64,000 nucleotides of DNA from Marinobacterium sediminicola. GTDB taxonomy: Bacteria > Pseudomonadota > Gammaproteobacteria > Pseudomonadales > Balneatricaceae. Location of the stretch: assembly GCF_022343685.1 (NCBI RefSeq), contig NZ_CP092123.1:1488001-1552000 (forward strand), read 5' to 3'. A program made the position numbers and the translations under genes. Below are positions 48,913 through 57,194 of the stretch, piece after piece (positions within the stretch are counted from its first letter, which is position 1; each line of letters starts with the position of its first letter). The notes under the pieces are model-generated. The model was not told where the DNA came from and searched no databases. It worked only from the letters and a program-made list of their open reading frames with translations.

Positions 48913-48920
48913 TGAGCCGA

Positions 48921-49127
48921 TCACTCGCGCAGGTGATCGTAGTCGTCGTAGATATTGCTGATCTGCTGCCTGAGGCGGCGCTCTTCCATGAAATCTTCAA
49001 TTTGACGGCGGCGTTTGCCGTTGTACTTTACACGGCTGCGGCTGACTTCTTCTTCTTCATTGAACTGTTCGTTCCAGTCGTCCAGTTCGTCATCAGCTAC
49101 TTGATCGACACGAATCTTGGTGCCCAT
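48921..49127 (-). CDS. PA3496-family small acidic protein
   Basis: The 68-residue protein is very acidic then basic: MGTKIRVDQVADDELDDWNEQFNEEEEV, followed by KYNGKRRRQIEDFMEERRLRQQIS. The RRRQIEDxxEERRLRxQ core matches Pseudomonas PA3496-type proteins, annotated as putative envelope-integrity or regulatory proteins, whose role is not settled. I use the ATG at 49127, because it starts the conserved region and has GAGAGTGAG upstream; the frame back to 49244 is not conserved. Confidence 0.78.
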   Translation of the reverse strand: MGTKIRVDQVADDELDDWNEQFNEEEEVSRSRVKYNGKRRRQIEDFMEERRLRQQISNIYDDYDHLRE

Positions 49128-49367
49128 CGTACTCACTCTCACACAAAAGTTTACGGAAACGGCAGAGCCGCGATAGTGAATGATGTGGGATAGGGTGCGA
49201 GTGCAGGAAGCACGGGGTTTTGCGCCCTCGGATGACCCCCTCATCTAAGCGCGAATATAGTCCAGCCGTGAGCAGGCTTCAAAATAAAAAATTCCTATCG
49301 GAATTGAGGAAAAACAGGGTGTGAGTCAATCGTAGATGCCCCCGAAGGGGCGTGTATCATCGAGGCA

Positions 49368-51104
49368 TTAGCGTTCGAACACATAAGTACCTGGTGCTGG
49401 AGCAATGGCAGGGTATCCGGCATCCGGATTACCCATGCCAGGTGGTGCGACTGGCGGCGAACTATGGCTGGAAAGCCAGTCTGCCCAGGGTTCCCACCAG
49501 GACCCCTCGGTACTGTCGTGTCGCAGGGGCCAGTCATCAGCAGGTATATGCTTGTCTTCCGCTTTCTGTACCCCCAGCTGGTAGCTACGTCGTGGGTGGC
49601 CGGGCTCACTGACGATGCCGGCATTATGCCCACCGCTGGCGAGAACAAAGGTAACCTCGGTATTCATCAGGTCATGAATTTTGTAAACCGACTTCCACGG
49701 GGCAACGTGGTCGCTTTGGGTGGCGACGCAGAAAATGGGAACCCGGATGTCGCGCAATGATATGGGGCGGTCACCGACATGAAAGCGCCCGCTGGCGAGA
49801 TCGTTGTTGAGGAACAGGCTGCGCAGATATTCCGAGTGCATCTTGTAGGGCATGCGAGTGGAGTCGGAGTTCCAGGCCATCAGGTCGTTCATACTAGGGC
49901 TTTCCCCGAGCAGGTACTCGCTGACGATGCGTGACCAAAGCAGGTCGTAGGAACGCAGCAGGGTAAAGGCGCCCGCCATTTGCTGGGTGTCCAGGTAACC
50001 CTTGTCCCACATGATATCTTCCATGTAGCTGAGCTGACTCTCATCGATGAACAGCATCAGCTCGCCTGCTTCGGTGAAGTCTGTTTGCGCGGTAAACAGG
50101 GTGAGCGACTGAAGACGATCATCGTTATCTCGCGCCATGGCGGCGGCCGCAATCGTGGCAAGTGTGCCGCCAAGGCAGTATCCGACCAGGTGGACCTTGC
50201 GTTCTGGAATCACTGCATTGATCGCCTTGAGCGCATCCATGACGCCCCGGCTGAGGTAGTCGCTCATCCCCATGTCACGATCCCGTGCATCCGGGTTGTG
50301 CCAGGAGATCATGAAGACAGTATGTCCCTTGTCGACCAGATAGCGAACCATGGAATTGTGCTCGGACAGGTCCAGAATGTAATACTTCATAATCCAGGCC
50401 GGTGTGATCAGAATCGGCTCCGCCGCTACCTTATCCGTGGTGGGTGAGTACTGGATCAATTCAATCAGTCGATTGCGGAAGATAACCTTACCGGGTGTAA
50501 CGGCAAGATTCTTGCCGGCGGCAAATGGCTTATTGGTCTGGTCGGATTCTTCAAGCAGGTTGTGTTGAATATCCTCCAGCAGATTTTGCATGCCCTTGAA
50601 AAGGCTTTGACCGCCTGTCTGAACCGCTTTCTCTACAACCAGCGGGTTGGTGGCGGGATAATTGGTGGGTGAAAACATATCCAGCCATTGGCGTGCGGCA
50701 AAGGAAACGACGTTTTCATGGTGCTTGGCCACGCCTGGAATGCCGGTCGTGGCATAGTGCCACCATTGCTCCTGCAGCAGGAAGCTCTGTGCCATGATGT
50801 TGTAAGGAAAGCGGTTCCAGGCGGGGTCCTTGAAGCGGCGATCACCGGGCAGAGGTGCAATGAAGGGAGGGGCGTCACTGTCAAGGCTGGCGCGCGCTGC
50901 CCAGATACTGAAAGCGCTGAACTTGCGCAGCATGTTTTCCAGCATCTCGTTGATCTTGCCTGGCGAGTGCGTGGTATGTGTAAGCCAGTCAAGGTAGGCC
51001 AGTGTCAAGGATGCGGGGGAAAGGCCCTGAGTATAACGGCCCTCGATTGCATGTATTACCCGGTCTATGCTGTTCTTGATATCTGGAAGCGGTACGCGCG
51101 TCAT
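49368..51104 (-). CDS. phaC: Poly(3-hydroxyalkanoate) synthase, class I type
   Basis: The 578-residue enzyme polymerises hydroxyacyl-CoA into PHA granules. It has the conserved N-terminal region (PLPGDRRFKDPAWNRFPYNIMAQSFLL), the lipase-like box GYCLGG with catalytic Cys, the catalytic Asp in ATQSDHVAPW and catalytic His in SGGHNAGIV. The size and central motifs fit class I synthases using short-chain substrates. It stands alone; no phaA, phaB or phasin gene is in the window. Upstream (51105-51307) lies the divergent promoter region shared with the next gene. Confidence 0.95.
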   Translation of the reverse strand: MTRVPLPDIKNSIDRVIHAIEGRYTQGLSPASLTLAYLDWLTHTTHSPGKINEMLENMLRKFSAFSIWAARASLDSDAPPFIAPLPGDRRFKDPAWNRFPYNIMAQSFLLQEQWWHYATTGIPGVAKHHENVVSFAARQWLDMFSPTNYPATNPLVVEKAVQTGGQSLFKGMQNLLEDIQHNLLEESDQTNKPFAAGKNLAVTPGKVIFRNRLIELIQYSPTTDKVAAEPILITPAWIMKYYILDLSEHNSMVRYLVDKGHTVFMISWHNPDARDRDMGMSDYLSRGVMDALKAINAVIPERKVHLVGYCLGGTLATIAAAAMARDNDDRLQSLTLFTAQTDFTEAGELMLFIDESQLSYMEDIMWDKGYLDTQQMAGAFTLLRSYDLLWSRIVSEYLLGESPSMNDLMAWNSDSTRMPYKMHSEYLRSLFLNNDLASGRFHVGDRPISLRDIRVPIFCVATQSDHVAPWKSVYKIHDLMNTEVTFVLASGGHNAGIVSEPGHPRRSYQLGVQKAEDKHIPADDWPLRHDSTEGSWWEPWADWLSSHSSPPVAPPGMGNPDAGYPAIAPAPGTYVFER

Positions 51105-51307
51105 CTAAATCTCCTTGTTCCGGCAGTGAGTCCTGATGCTCGAGCATAGCAGTCGGTATGGTTCCGGGGTAGAGGTCAGTTTTGCCCAAAGTCCTATTGT
51201 GTTCCGATTGATAATCAGCTTTTGCTGCAGGTGCGAAAAATATAGAATACGCTATCAGGTGTGACGCCTGAATGAAAACCGATTCTGTAAATAAAGGAAC
51301 TCATTGA

Positions 51308-54043
51308 GTGTCAACGAAATACCTCAAGCGCTTTTTCAGGCCACAATCGATCGCCGTCTTCGGTGCTTCCGAGCGAGAGGACAGTATGGGTGGCGTGGTT
51401 CTGCACAACCTGATCGAAAGCCAGTTTCCGGGCAAATTGATGGCCGTAAATGCGCAGGGGTATGATGAGGTACATGGCATTCAGTGCTATCGCAGTGTAG
51501 CCGATCTGCCTGAAATGCCGGATCTGGCAATCATCTGTTCTCCTCCTGAAAGTGTTGCCGGTATCATCCGCAAGCTTGGGGCCAATATGGTCAAGGCGGC
51601 GATGATTCTTACCGGGGGGCTCAACCCCTCGGATACGGCCCATAACCGTTCGCTGCGCGAAGAAGTTCGGGAAGCGGCTCGACCCTATGGAATCCGCATT
51701 CTGGGGCCGGATTGCATGGGTGTTCTGGTGCCGGGTGCCAAGTTAAATGCCAGCTACTCTCATGTGAATATTCGCAAGGGGAAAGTGGCCTACATAGGCC
51801 AGTCAGGTTTGCTGGGCACGGCGATGATCGACTGGGCCAGTGGCCAGGAGATCGGTTTTTCTCACTTCTTGACCCTTGGTGATGGTGTCGATGTGGATTT
51901 GCCTGCCATTATCGATTACCTGGCCAAGGAACCGGCCACTCAGGCAATCCTCCTGCAAATGGATCGTATCATTGGTGCCTCGCGCAACTTCGTGTCAGCG
52001 GTACGTGCAGCGTCTCGAAACAAGCTTGTGCTGGTCCTCAAGTCCAATATCATTCAGGACGGTCGTTACTCCGTTGATCTTGCTCCGGGCATTGATGACG
52101 AGGACCGAGTGTATGACGCAGCACTTCGCCGTGCGGGTGCGGTGCGTGTGGAAACGTCTGACCAGTTGTTCAACGCGCTGGAAACCCTGTCACGCATGAA
52201 ACCCATGCGTGGTGAGCGTCTGGCAATTTTGTGCAACGGCATGGGACCCAATGCACTGGCTTGCGACCGCTTGCTGCGCAAGCAGGGTAAGCTTGCCGAA
52301 ATTACGGAAGAAACTCGGCAGGCTTTGGCTGAGTTGTTGCCCTCAGGATGGAACGGCCGCAACCCGGTTGACCTGAATACCGATGCGACTCCGGCACGTT
52401 TTGCTGAAGTGACCCGGCTGCTGACCAAGGACCCTAATGTGGATGCGGTTCTGACCATCCATGCTCCTACACGAATGGCGGCCAGTGTCGCGACAGCGGA
52501 TGAAGTCATCAAAGTTGCTCGCAAGACTCCTCGTAATGTGTTGACCTGCTGGATGGGGCGTTACTCGGCCATTGAGGCGCGTAATCACTGTAACGCATCC
52601 GGCATACCCACTTTCATGACACCGGAAGAGTCGGTCGATGCTTTCATGCAGATGGTGGAATACCACCGTAACCAGGCAGCGATGAGGCAGACCCCGGCGC
52701 CTTTTCATCTGCACAACCAGCCCAATAGAGAACGAGCACGACAGATGCTGCAGCAGGCTCTGGCAGAAGAGCGTGACTACCTGACGCATGCCGAGTCTTG
52801 TCAGTTGCTCGACTTGTACGAAATCCCGACCCCGAACACCGGCTACGCCGAGGATATTGCCGGGGTCGTGGATATTGCGCGTCAAATGGGCGGTTCTGTC
52901 GCAGTCAAGGCGCTGCACCGAGATAATATATATCCCTTCTGTTATGACAATACCGCGCATCAGCGCTGGCGTGACCTGGCGCTGGACCTGTACTCGATCA
53001 GCGAAGTACGTCACGCGACCACGAAGCTGGCGTACCGGGTTGGGGAGCGTTATGCGCCTGAAGAGACCCACGGTTTCGTTGTTCAGCAGATGAAGCGTGG
53101 TTTCCAGTCCATGCAAATCAACGTGGGTATTACGCGTGACCCCGTGTTTGGTCCGCTGATTCTGTTTGGTGTTGGCGGGTATACGATAGACGTTCTGGCA
53201 GATCGAAACATCATGCTGCCGCCACTGAATTTCGCCCTGGCACGCCAACTGGTCAAGCGTTCGCGTGTACACAACATTATTGCCGAGAACAGCTATCAGG
53301 TAGAACGCGATGTTGATCACTTGTGTGAGATGTTGATCCGTCTCTCCGAAATGGCCGTTGATTTGCCAGAGCTCAAGTGCCTTGAAATCAATCCGCTGCT
53401 GCTTAATAAGCGGGGGCTTCTTGCCGTTGATTGCGCCGTGTCGCTTGGGGTGCCGGCGGAGCTCTCGATCTCCCCCTATCCTGAGTACCTGACCGAGCAG
53501 GTTACGCTGAAGCGATCAGGTCGTAGCGCGACTCTCAGAGCGATACGTGGTGAAGATGAGCCAGCGCACCTGGAATTTTTTAACCGGTTGAGCCCTGAGT
53601 CGATTCGTTTGCGTTATTTCTACAGCCGTGGGGTACCCACTCATGCTGAACTGGCGACCTGGACCCAGATCGATTATGACCGTGAGATGGCGTTTATTGT
53701 TACGGCACCGAAACTCAGTGGTGCAGGATTTGAAACGCTTGGTGTAGTGCGCGCTGTAACGGATGCTGATAATGTACGCAGTGAGTTTTCCATCGTCGTG
53801 CGTGATGACCTTCAAGGAGAAGGCCTCGGTGTCATGCTGATGCAAAAGGTAGTGGACTACTGCCGTGCACGCGGGACCCTTCAACTGGTTGGTTCTACCA
53901 TGCCATCCAACAAGGGCATGCAAGGATTGGCACGCAAGCTGGGCTTCAAAATCAGCTACAACATGGAAGAAGACGTGGTGGACATGAAGATGATGCTCAA
54001 TGAGCCCACCGAAGACTGGCAGATTTACCGTCTGCAACACTGA
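51308..54043 (+). CDS. Pat/YfiQ-type protein lysine acyltransferase (ACD domain + GNAT domain)
   Basis: The 911-residue protein has an NDP-forming acyl-CoA synthetase-like part (RPQSIAVFGASEREDSMGGVV, DCMGVLVPG, GQSGLLGTAMIDWA, GDGVDVDLPAIIDYL, ATP-grasp DEDRVYDAALRRAGAVRVE, CNGMGPNALACDRLL, NAVDLNTD) and a C-terminal GNAT domain (ESIRLRYF, IVVRDDLQGEGLGVMLMQKVVDYCR with the acetyl-CoA P-loop). The phospho-histidine SHTGALAG of active ACD enzymes is replaced by LAPGIDDE, so the ACD half is probably a regulatory acetyl-CoA sensor, as in E. coli YfiQ/Pat, which acetylates enzymes such as acetyl-CoA synthetase. The start is GTG at 51308 with AAGGAA 8 bp upstream. Confidence 0.93.
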   Translation: MSTKYLKRFFRPQSIAVFGASEREDSMGGVVLHNLIESQFPGKLMAVNAQGYDEVHGIQCYRSVADLPEMPDLAIICSPPESVAGIIRKLGANMVKAAMILTGGLNPSDTAHNRSLREEVREAARPYGIRILGPDCMGVLVPGAKLNASYSHVNIRKGKVAYIGQSGLLGTAMIDWASGQEIGFSHFLTLGDGVDVDLPAIIDYLAKEPATQAILLQMDRIIGASRNFVSAVRAASRNKLVLVLKSNIIQDGRYSVDLAPGIDDEDRVYDAALRRAGAVRVETSDQLFNALETLSRMKPMRGERLAILCNGMGPNALACDRLLRKQGKLAEITEETRQALAELLPSGWNGRNPVDLNTDATPARFAEVTRLLTKDPNVDAVLTIHAPTRMAASVATADEVIKVARKTPRNVLTCWMGRYSAIEARNHCNASGIPTFMTPEESVDAFMQMVEYHRNQAAMRQTPAPFHLHNQPNRERARQMLQQALAEERDYLTHAESCQLLDLYEIPTPNTGYAEDIAGVVDIARQMGGSVAVKALHRDNIYPFCYDNTAHQRWRDLALDLYSISEVRHATTKLAYRVGERYAPEETHGFVVQQMKRGFQSMQINVGITRDPVFGPLILFGVGGYTIDVLADRNIMLPPLNFALARQLVKRSRVHNIIAENSYQVERDVDHLCEMLIRLSEMAVDLPELKCLEINPLLLNKRGLLAVDCAVSLGVPAELSISPYPEYLTEQVTLKRSGRSATLRAIRGEDEPAHLEFFNRLSPESIRLRYFYSRGVPTHAELATWTQIDYDREMAFIVTAPKLSGAGFETLGVVRAVTDADNVRSEFSIVVRDDLQGEGLGVMLMQKVVDYCRARGTLQLVGSTMPSNKGMQGLARKLGFKISYNMEEDVVDMKMMLNEPTEDWQIYRLQH

Positions 54044-54069
54044 ATATTTTCTGCTGTATCACGAATTGT

Positions 54070-54095
54070 TGCCGCCTTTCGGGGCGGCATTTTGG
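54070..54095 (+). terminator. Rho-independent terminator after the acyltransferase gene
   Basis: TGCCGCC / GGCGGCA with a 6-nt loop (54070-54089) is followed by TTTTGG. It separates the acyltransferase from azlC. Confidence 0.7.
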
Positions 54096-54099
54096 TTAT

Positions 54100-54795
54100 A
54101 TGAATCCTGAATCCAATCAATCCGCACTTCGCTTATCGCTGCCGGTGCTTTTCGGCTATATACCCTTGGGTGCGGCATTCGGCGTAATGTTCTCTGAGCT
54201 TGGCTATCACTGGCTATATGCCACCCTGATGGGGTTGGTAATTTATGCTGGTGCGGGCCAGTTTCTGGCTGTCGGGTTGCTGGCCAATCACGCAGGCCTT
54301 ATCGAGGTGTTTGTCGCAACCTTGTTGCTGAATGCCCGGCACATGGTCTATGGGCTGTCACTACTGAGTAGCCTGAAGCTCAGGGGCTCACGGCGCTGGT
54401 ACCTGATCTATGCCTTGACTGATGAGACATACTCACTGCTCACCATGCTCAGTGCAAGCTGTGACAAGTTGCGCTCCAGGTTGCAGTTTCGCATAGCCGT
54501 TTTGAATCACCTGTATTGGGTGATCGGCTGTTCGCTAGGGGCGTGGGTTGGAGGGCAGATCGAGTTTTCAACCGCCGGAATCGAGTTTACGCTGCCGGCG
54601 CTGTTTCTTGTTCTGGCGATTGAACAATATCGTGCCATGAGGCGCCCAAGGGTATTCGCACTGGCGTTTCTAATCGGTGTCGTGGCATTGATGATCAGTC
54701 CAGACAACATGCTGATGCTGTCAATTGCGATGGCGGTATCACTGCTGATAATGGCACGAGGAGGTGTGGAATGGACTCGACTGCGTATCTTCTGA
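54100..54795 (+). CDS. azlC: AzlC-family branched-chain amino acid exporter subunit
   Basis: The 231-residue protein has five or more transmembrane helices and the AzlC motifs FGYIPLGAAFGVMFSELGY, YAGAGQFLAVGLLANHAGLIEVFVATLLLNARHMVYGLSLLS and YALTDETYSLLT. With AzlD it exports branched-chain amino acids or analogues such as azaleucine. It overlaps azlD by 25 bp. Confidence 0.9.
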   Translation: MNPESNQSALRLSLPVLFGYIPLGAAFGVMFSELGYHWLYATLMGLVIYAGAGQFLAVGLLANHAGLIEVFVATLLLNARHMVYGLSLLSSLKLRGSRRWYLIYALTDETYSLLTMLSASCDKLRSRLQFRIAVLNHLYWVIGCSLGAWVGGQIEFSTAGIEFTLPALFLVLAIEQYRAMRRPRVFALAFLIGVVALMISPDNMLMLSIAMAVSLLIMARGGVEWTRLRIF

Positions 54796-55100
54796 GTGTG
54801 GTGGCGGTCGCTGCAGTGGCAACCTTTCTGACACGGGCTCTGCCCTTCCTGCTGTTGTATCGCTGGGCAGAGCATCCGATGCTCAAGCATCTGGGCCGCT
54901 ATTTACCGCCGGTGCTGATGGTGTTGCTGCTGATGTATGCGCTCAAGGATGCGCTGGTGACAGGCGTTGAGTTGCTGCCGTCCCTGGTTTCACTCGTGAT
55001 AGTGGGAATATTGCATCTGCTGTTTCGAAATCCCTTGATCAGTATCCTGTCCGGTACCGGATTATTTATGTTTCTGACTCAAAGTGGTGTTTTGATGTGA
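54771..55100 (+). CDS. azlD: AzlD-family exporter subunit
   Basis: The 109-residue protein has three to four transmembrane helices (LLSVVAVAAVATFLTRALPFLLL, LPPVLMVLLLMYALKDALV, LLPSLVSLVIVGILHLLFR) matching AzlD. The start has GGAGGT just upstream, inside azlC. It is the partner of AzlC. Confidence 0.9.
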   Translation: MDSTAYLLSVVAVAAVATFLTRALPFLLLYRWAEHPMLKHLGRYLPPVLMVLLLMYALKDALVTGVELLPSLVSLVIVGILHLLFRNPLISILSGTGLFMFLTQSGVLM

Positions 55101-55103
55101 CGC

Positions 55104-55457
55104 TCACGCGTGGGCGTCACAGAACAGCTCGTGCAGCGTTCTGATAATGGTGATTGCGGTATCGCCGTTGAGCGAATAAAAAATGGTTTGTGATTCGCGA
55201 CGTGTACGCACGAGACCGTCCCGACGCAGAACGGCCAGATGCTGAGATAATGCCGACTGACTCAGGTCGAGGCAGCGGTTGAGTTCAGATACTGACAACT
55301 CCTTGCCATCCAGGTAACAGAGTATCAGCAGCCGGCTGTCGTTACCCAACACGCGCATCAACTTCGCTGCTGCGGCCGCATTCTGTTTCATCAGTTCAAG
55401 GCTGTCTTTGGGCAGGCCTGGGGACTGGGGTTGCTGAAGACTCAGGGATTCGCTCAC
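55104..55457 (-). CDS. ArsR-family repressor, BigR/SqrR/YgaV type (reactive-sulfur sensor)
   Basis: The 117-residue protein has a winged helix-turn-helix (ELNRCLDLSQSALSQHLAVLRRDGLVRTRRESQTIFYSL) typical of ArsR regulators that lack the metal-binding CxC. It carries Cys47 in LLILCYL and Cys113 near the C-terminus (LFCDAHA), 66 residues apart as in SqrR and BigR, where they form a persulfide bridge with sulfane sulfur. It probably senses sulfide or polysulfide, or is a redox sensor. It is convergent with azlD and divergent from the NCS2-like gene; a palindrome at 55550 is a likely operator. I use the GTG at 55457, with AGAAGAG 5 bp upstream. Confidence 0.85.
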   Translation of the reverse strand: MSESLSLQQPQSPGLPKDSLELMKQNAAAAAKLMRVLGNDSRLLILCYLDGKELSVSELNRCLDLSQSALSQHLAVLRRDGLVRTRRESQTIFYSLNGDTAITIIRTLHELFCDAHA

Positions 55458-55549
55458 AAGCACTCTTCTCGATCTTGTTATTTGTCGGCAATACTATCCC
55501 ATTTATGGATTGAATCCCATTCTCCTAATATATGTAGAAATCATATCCC

Positions 55550-55566
55550 TATACCTTATAGGTATA
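55550..55566. promoter_or_regulatory. Palindrome in the intergenic region of the ArsR-family gene
   Basis: TATACC / GGTATA (arms of 6 bp, 5-bp centre TTATA) is a symmetric AT-rich element; CCTATA/TATAGG is a second overlapping dyad. AT-rich dyads of this type are typical ArsR/BigR operators. Binding by the adjacent regulator is inferred. Confidence 0.5.
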
Positions 55567-55633
55567 CTTGTAAGTCCAGCATGATGAAGACATTCGGTGT
55601 TCAAAGTAGATGGATGTAAGGGAAAATCCGTAT

Positions 55634-55734
55634 ACTTTAGTCGCTACCAATACTAAAGTCGATTGTCGACAACTCGACTTGCTACCCAAGGCTCAGTACT
55701 GTCCACCAGCTTCGGGCATAAGGGAATGCCCGAA
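55634..55734 (+). promoter_or_regulatory. Structured 5' leader of the NCS2-like permease gene
   Basis: Stem A pairs ACTTTAGT (55634-55641) with ACTAAAGT (55652-55659). Stem B pairs AAGTCGA (55656-55662) with TCGACTT (55674-55680). A and B share AAGT, so they exclude each other. A third stem TTCGGGCAT / ATGCCCGAA (55711-55734) follows, 41 bp upstream of the ATG. Mutually exclusive hairpins are typical of riboswitches and attenuators, but I cannot match this to a named class. The rest of 55458-55775 holds no gene. Confidence 0.45.
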
Positions 55735-55775
55735 TATTCCAAGAACAAAGACCGTATCGCTTATGGGGAGCACTT

Positions 55776-57179
55776 ATGGGACTTTATCAACGTGAACATG
55801 GGGCCGAGCATCCTTACTGGAAGCTGGGACCTTTCAAGGTTCGTTTACCTTTCATACATCATCGTTGGGAATGGCCGGAAACCATCCAGGCACTGATCAT
55901 GTTCGTTGTGGGCATGGCGATGATTCCGTTGCTGGAAAAATATCTTGGCCTGCCTTATGACGTGGCTTTGGCTTACGTGGTGGTCTGTGGCTTCGGTTTT
56001 ATGCTGCCAACGATTCTGGGTGTTCCTATGGTGCCCGGATGGATTACCCCGGCCATTCCGGTTGTGGGTCTATACCTTGGCAATTTTGAGCCGGGTCCTG
56101 ACGCAATTCGTGCGCTGATTGGCCTGCAGTTGGTCGTAACGGTGATTTTCTTTGTACTGGGGGTAACACGCCTGGGCAGTAAGCTGGTTGATCTGTTTCC
56201 ATCCTCGATTAAGGGCGGCATTCTGATCGGGGCCGGTATTGCGGCCATATCGGGAGAAATCGTTGAGGGCGGGCGCCTTGCGCAGACACCGATTTCCCTG
56301 ATTATTGGGGGCGCGGTAACCGGCTACATACTGTTTTCGCTGTCATTTCGTGACTGGACTGAAAAGCATCGCTGGGCTCGAATTGTCGCCGGCTACGGCA
56401 TGGTTCCCGGTGCAATTATTGCCATGATCATCGGCTGGGTAGCAGGTGAGTACCCGATTCCGAATGTGGAGTTTGGACTAACGTCACCGGCATTCGACAA
56501 GATGCTGGATTACACCGTTTTCGGTGTCGGTTTGCCATCACTGGAGGTGATCTGGATGGCTGTGCCCACGGCGATTATCGCGTACATCATTGCATTCGGT
56601 GACATCATTGTCGGCAAGAGCTTGCTTGATCGTGTGGACCATCTGCGCCCGGACGAAAAGATCGAAGTCAATGTAGACCGCGTTCATCTTGTTACCGCTA
56701 TCCGTAATCTGTTGCACTCACTGCTTGCTCCCTATCCGGGATTGGCGGGGCCTCTGTTTACTGGCGCCATGGCCACCATCGCTGAACGCTACCGTTATGG
56801 GCGCAAGGCAATGGACACCATCTACAGTGGTGCGAGTATTTTCTGGATCGTGGGTTTTATGGCGTTGTTCATGCTGCCGCTGGTCACCGTATTCAAACCG
56901 GTGTTGCCTATCGCGCTATCACTGACCCTGCTGATTACCGGTTACCTGTGTATCAGCGTCGGTGTTGAACAGATTGATAATGCCACGTCTATGGGGGTGG
57001 CCGGCACCATGGGGGTCGTGCTGTCAGTGTATGGTGCGGCTTATGGATTGGCCGTGGGCATCCTGTTGTATCTGCTGTTTGAGAAGCGCTCGAAACAGGC
57101 TTTGAAGGAACATGCAGGTGAAAAGCCTGAAGAACCGATCCACATCGAGGAGCGGGCCGAGGAATACGGTAACCGCTGA
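55776..57179 (+). CDS. NCS2-type (nucleobase/cation symporter-like) permease
   Basis: The 467-residue protein has 12 or more transmembrane helices: LPYDVALAYVVVCGFGFMLPTIL, LIGLQLVVTVIFFVLGVTRL, SLIIGGAVTGYILFSLSF, AFGDIIVGKSLLD, PYPGLAGPLFTGAMATIAERYRYG, SGASIFWIVGFMALFMLP. Its layout and the glycine-rich helices resemble xanthine/uracil permeases (NAT/NCS2), but the usual substrate motif is not clearly recognisable, so the substrate is not assigned. The start ATG follows GGGGAG at 5 bp. It is divergent from the ArsR-type regulator, which probably controls it. Confidence 0.7.
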   Translation: MGLYQREHGAEHPYWKLGPFKVRLPFIHHRWEWPETIQALIMFVVGMAMIPLLEKYLGLPYDVALAYVVVCGFGFMLPTILGVPMVPGWITPAIPVVGLYLGNFEPGPDAIRALIGLQLVVTVIFFVLGVTRLGSKLVDLFPSSIKGGILIGAGIAAISGEIVEGGRLAQTPISLIIGGAVTGYILFSLSFRDWTEKHRWARIVAGYGMVPGAIIAMIIGWVAGEYPIPNVEFGLTSPAFDKMLDYTVFGVGLPSLEVIWMAVPTAIIAYIIAFGDIIVGKSLLDRVDHLRPDEKIEVNVDRVHLVTAIRNLLHSLLAPYPGLAGPLFTGAMATIAERYRYGRKAMDTIYSGASIFWIVGFMALFMLPLVTVFKPVLPIALSLTLLITGYLCISVGVEQIDNATSMGVAGTMGVVLSVYGAAYGLAVGILLYLLFEKRSKQALKEHAGEKPEEPIHIEERAEEYGNR

Positions 57180-57194
57180 TCGATTGGCGGGTTA

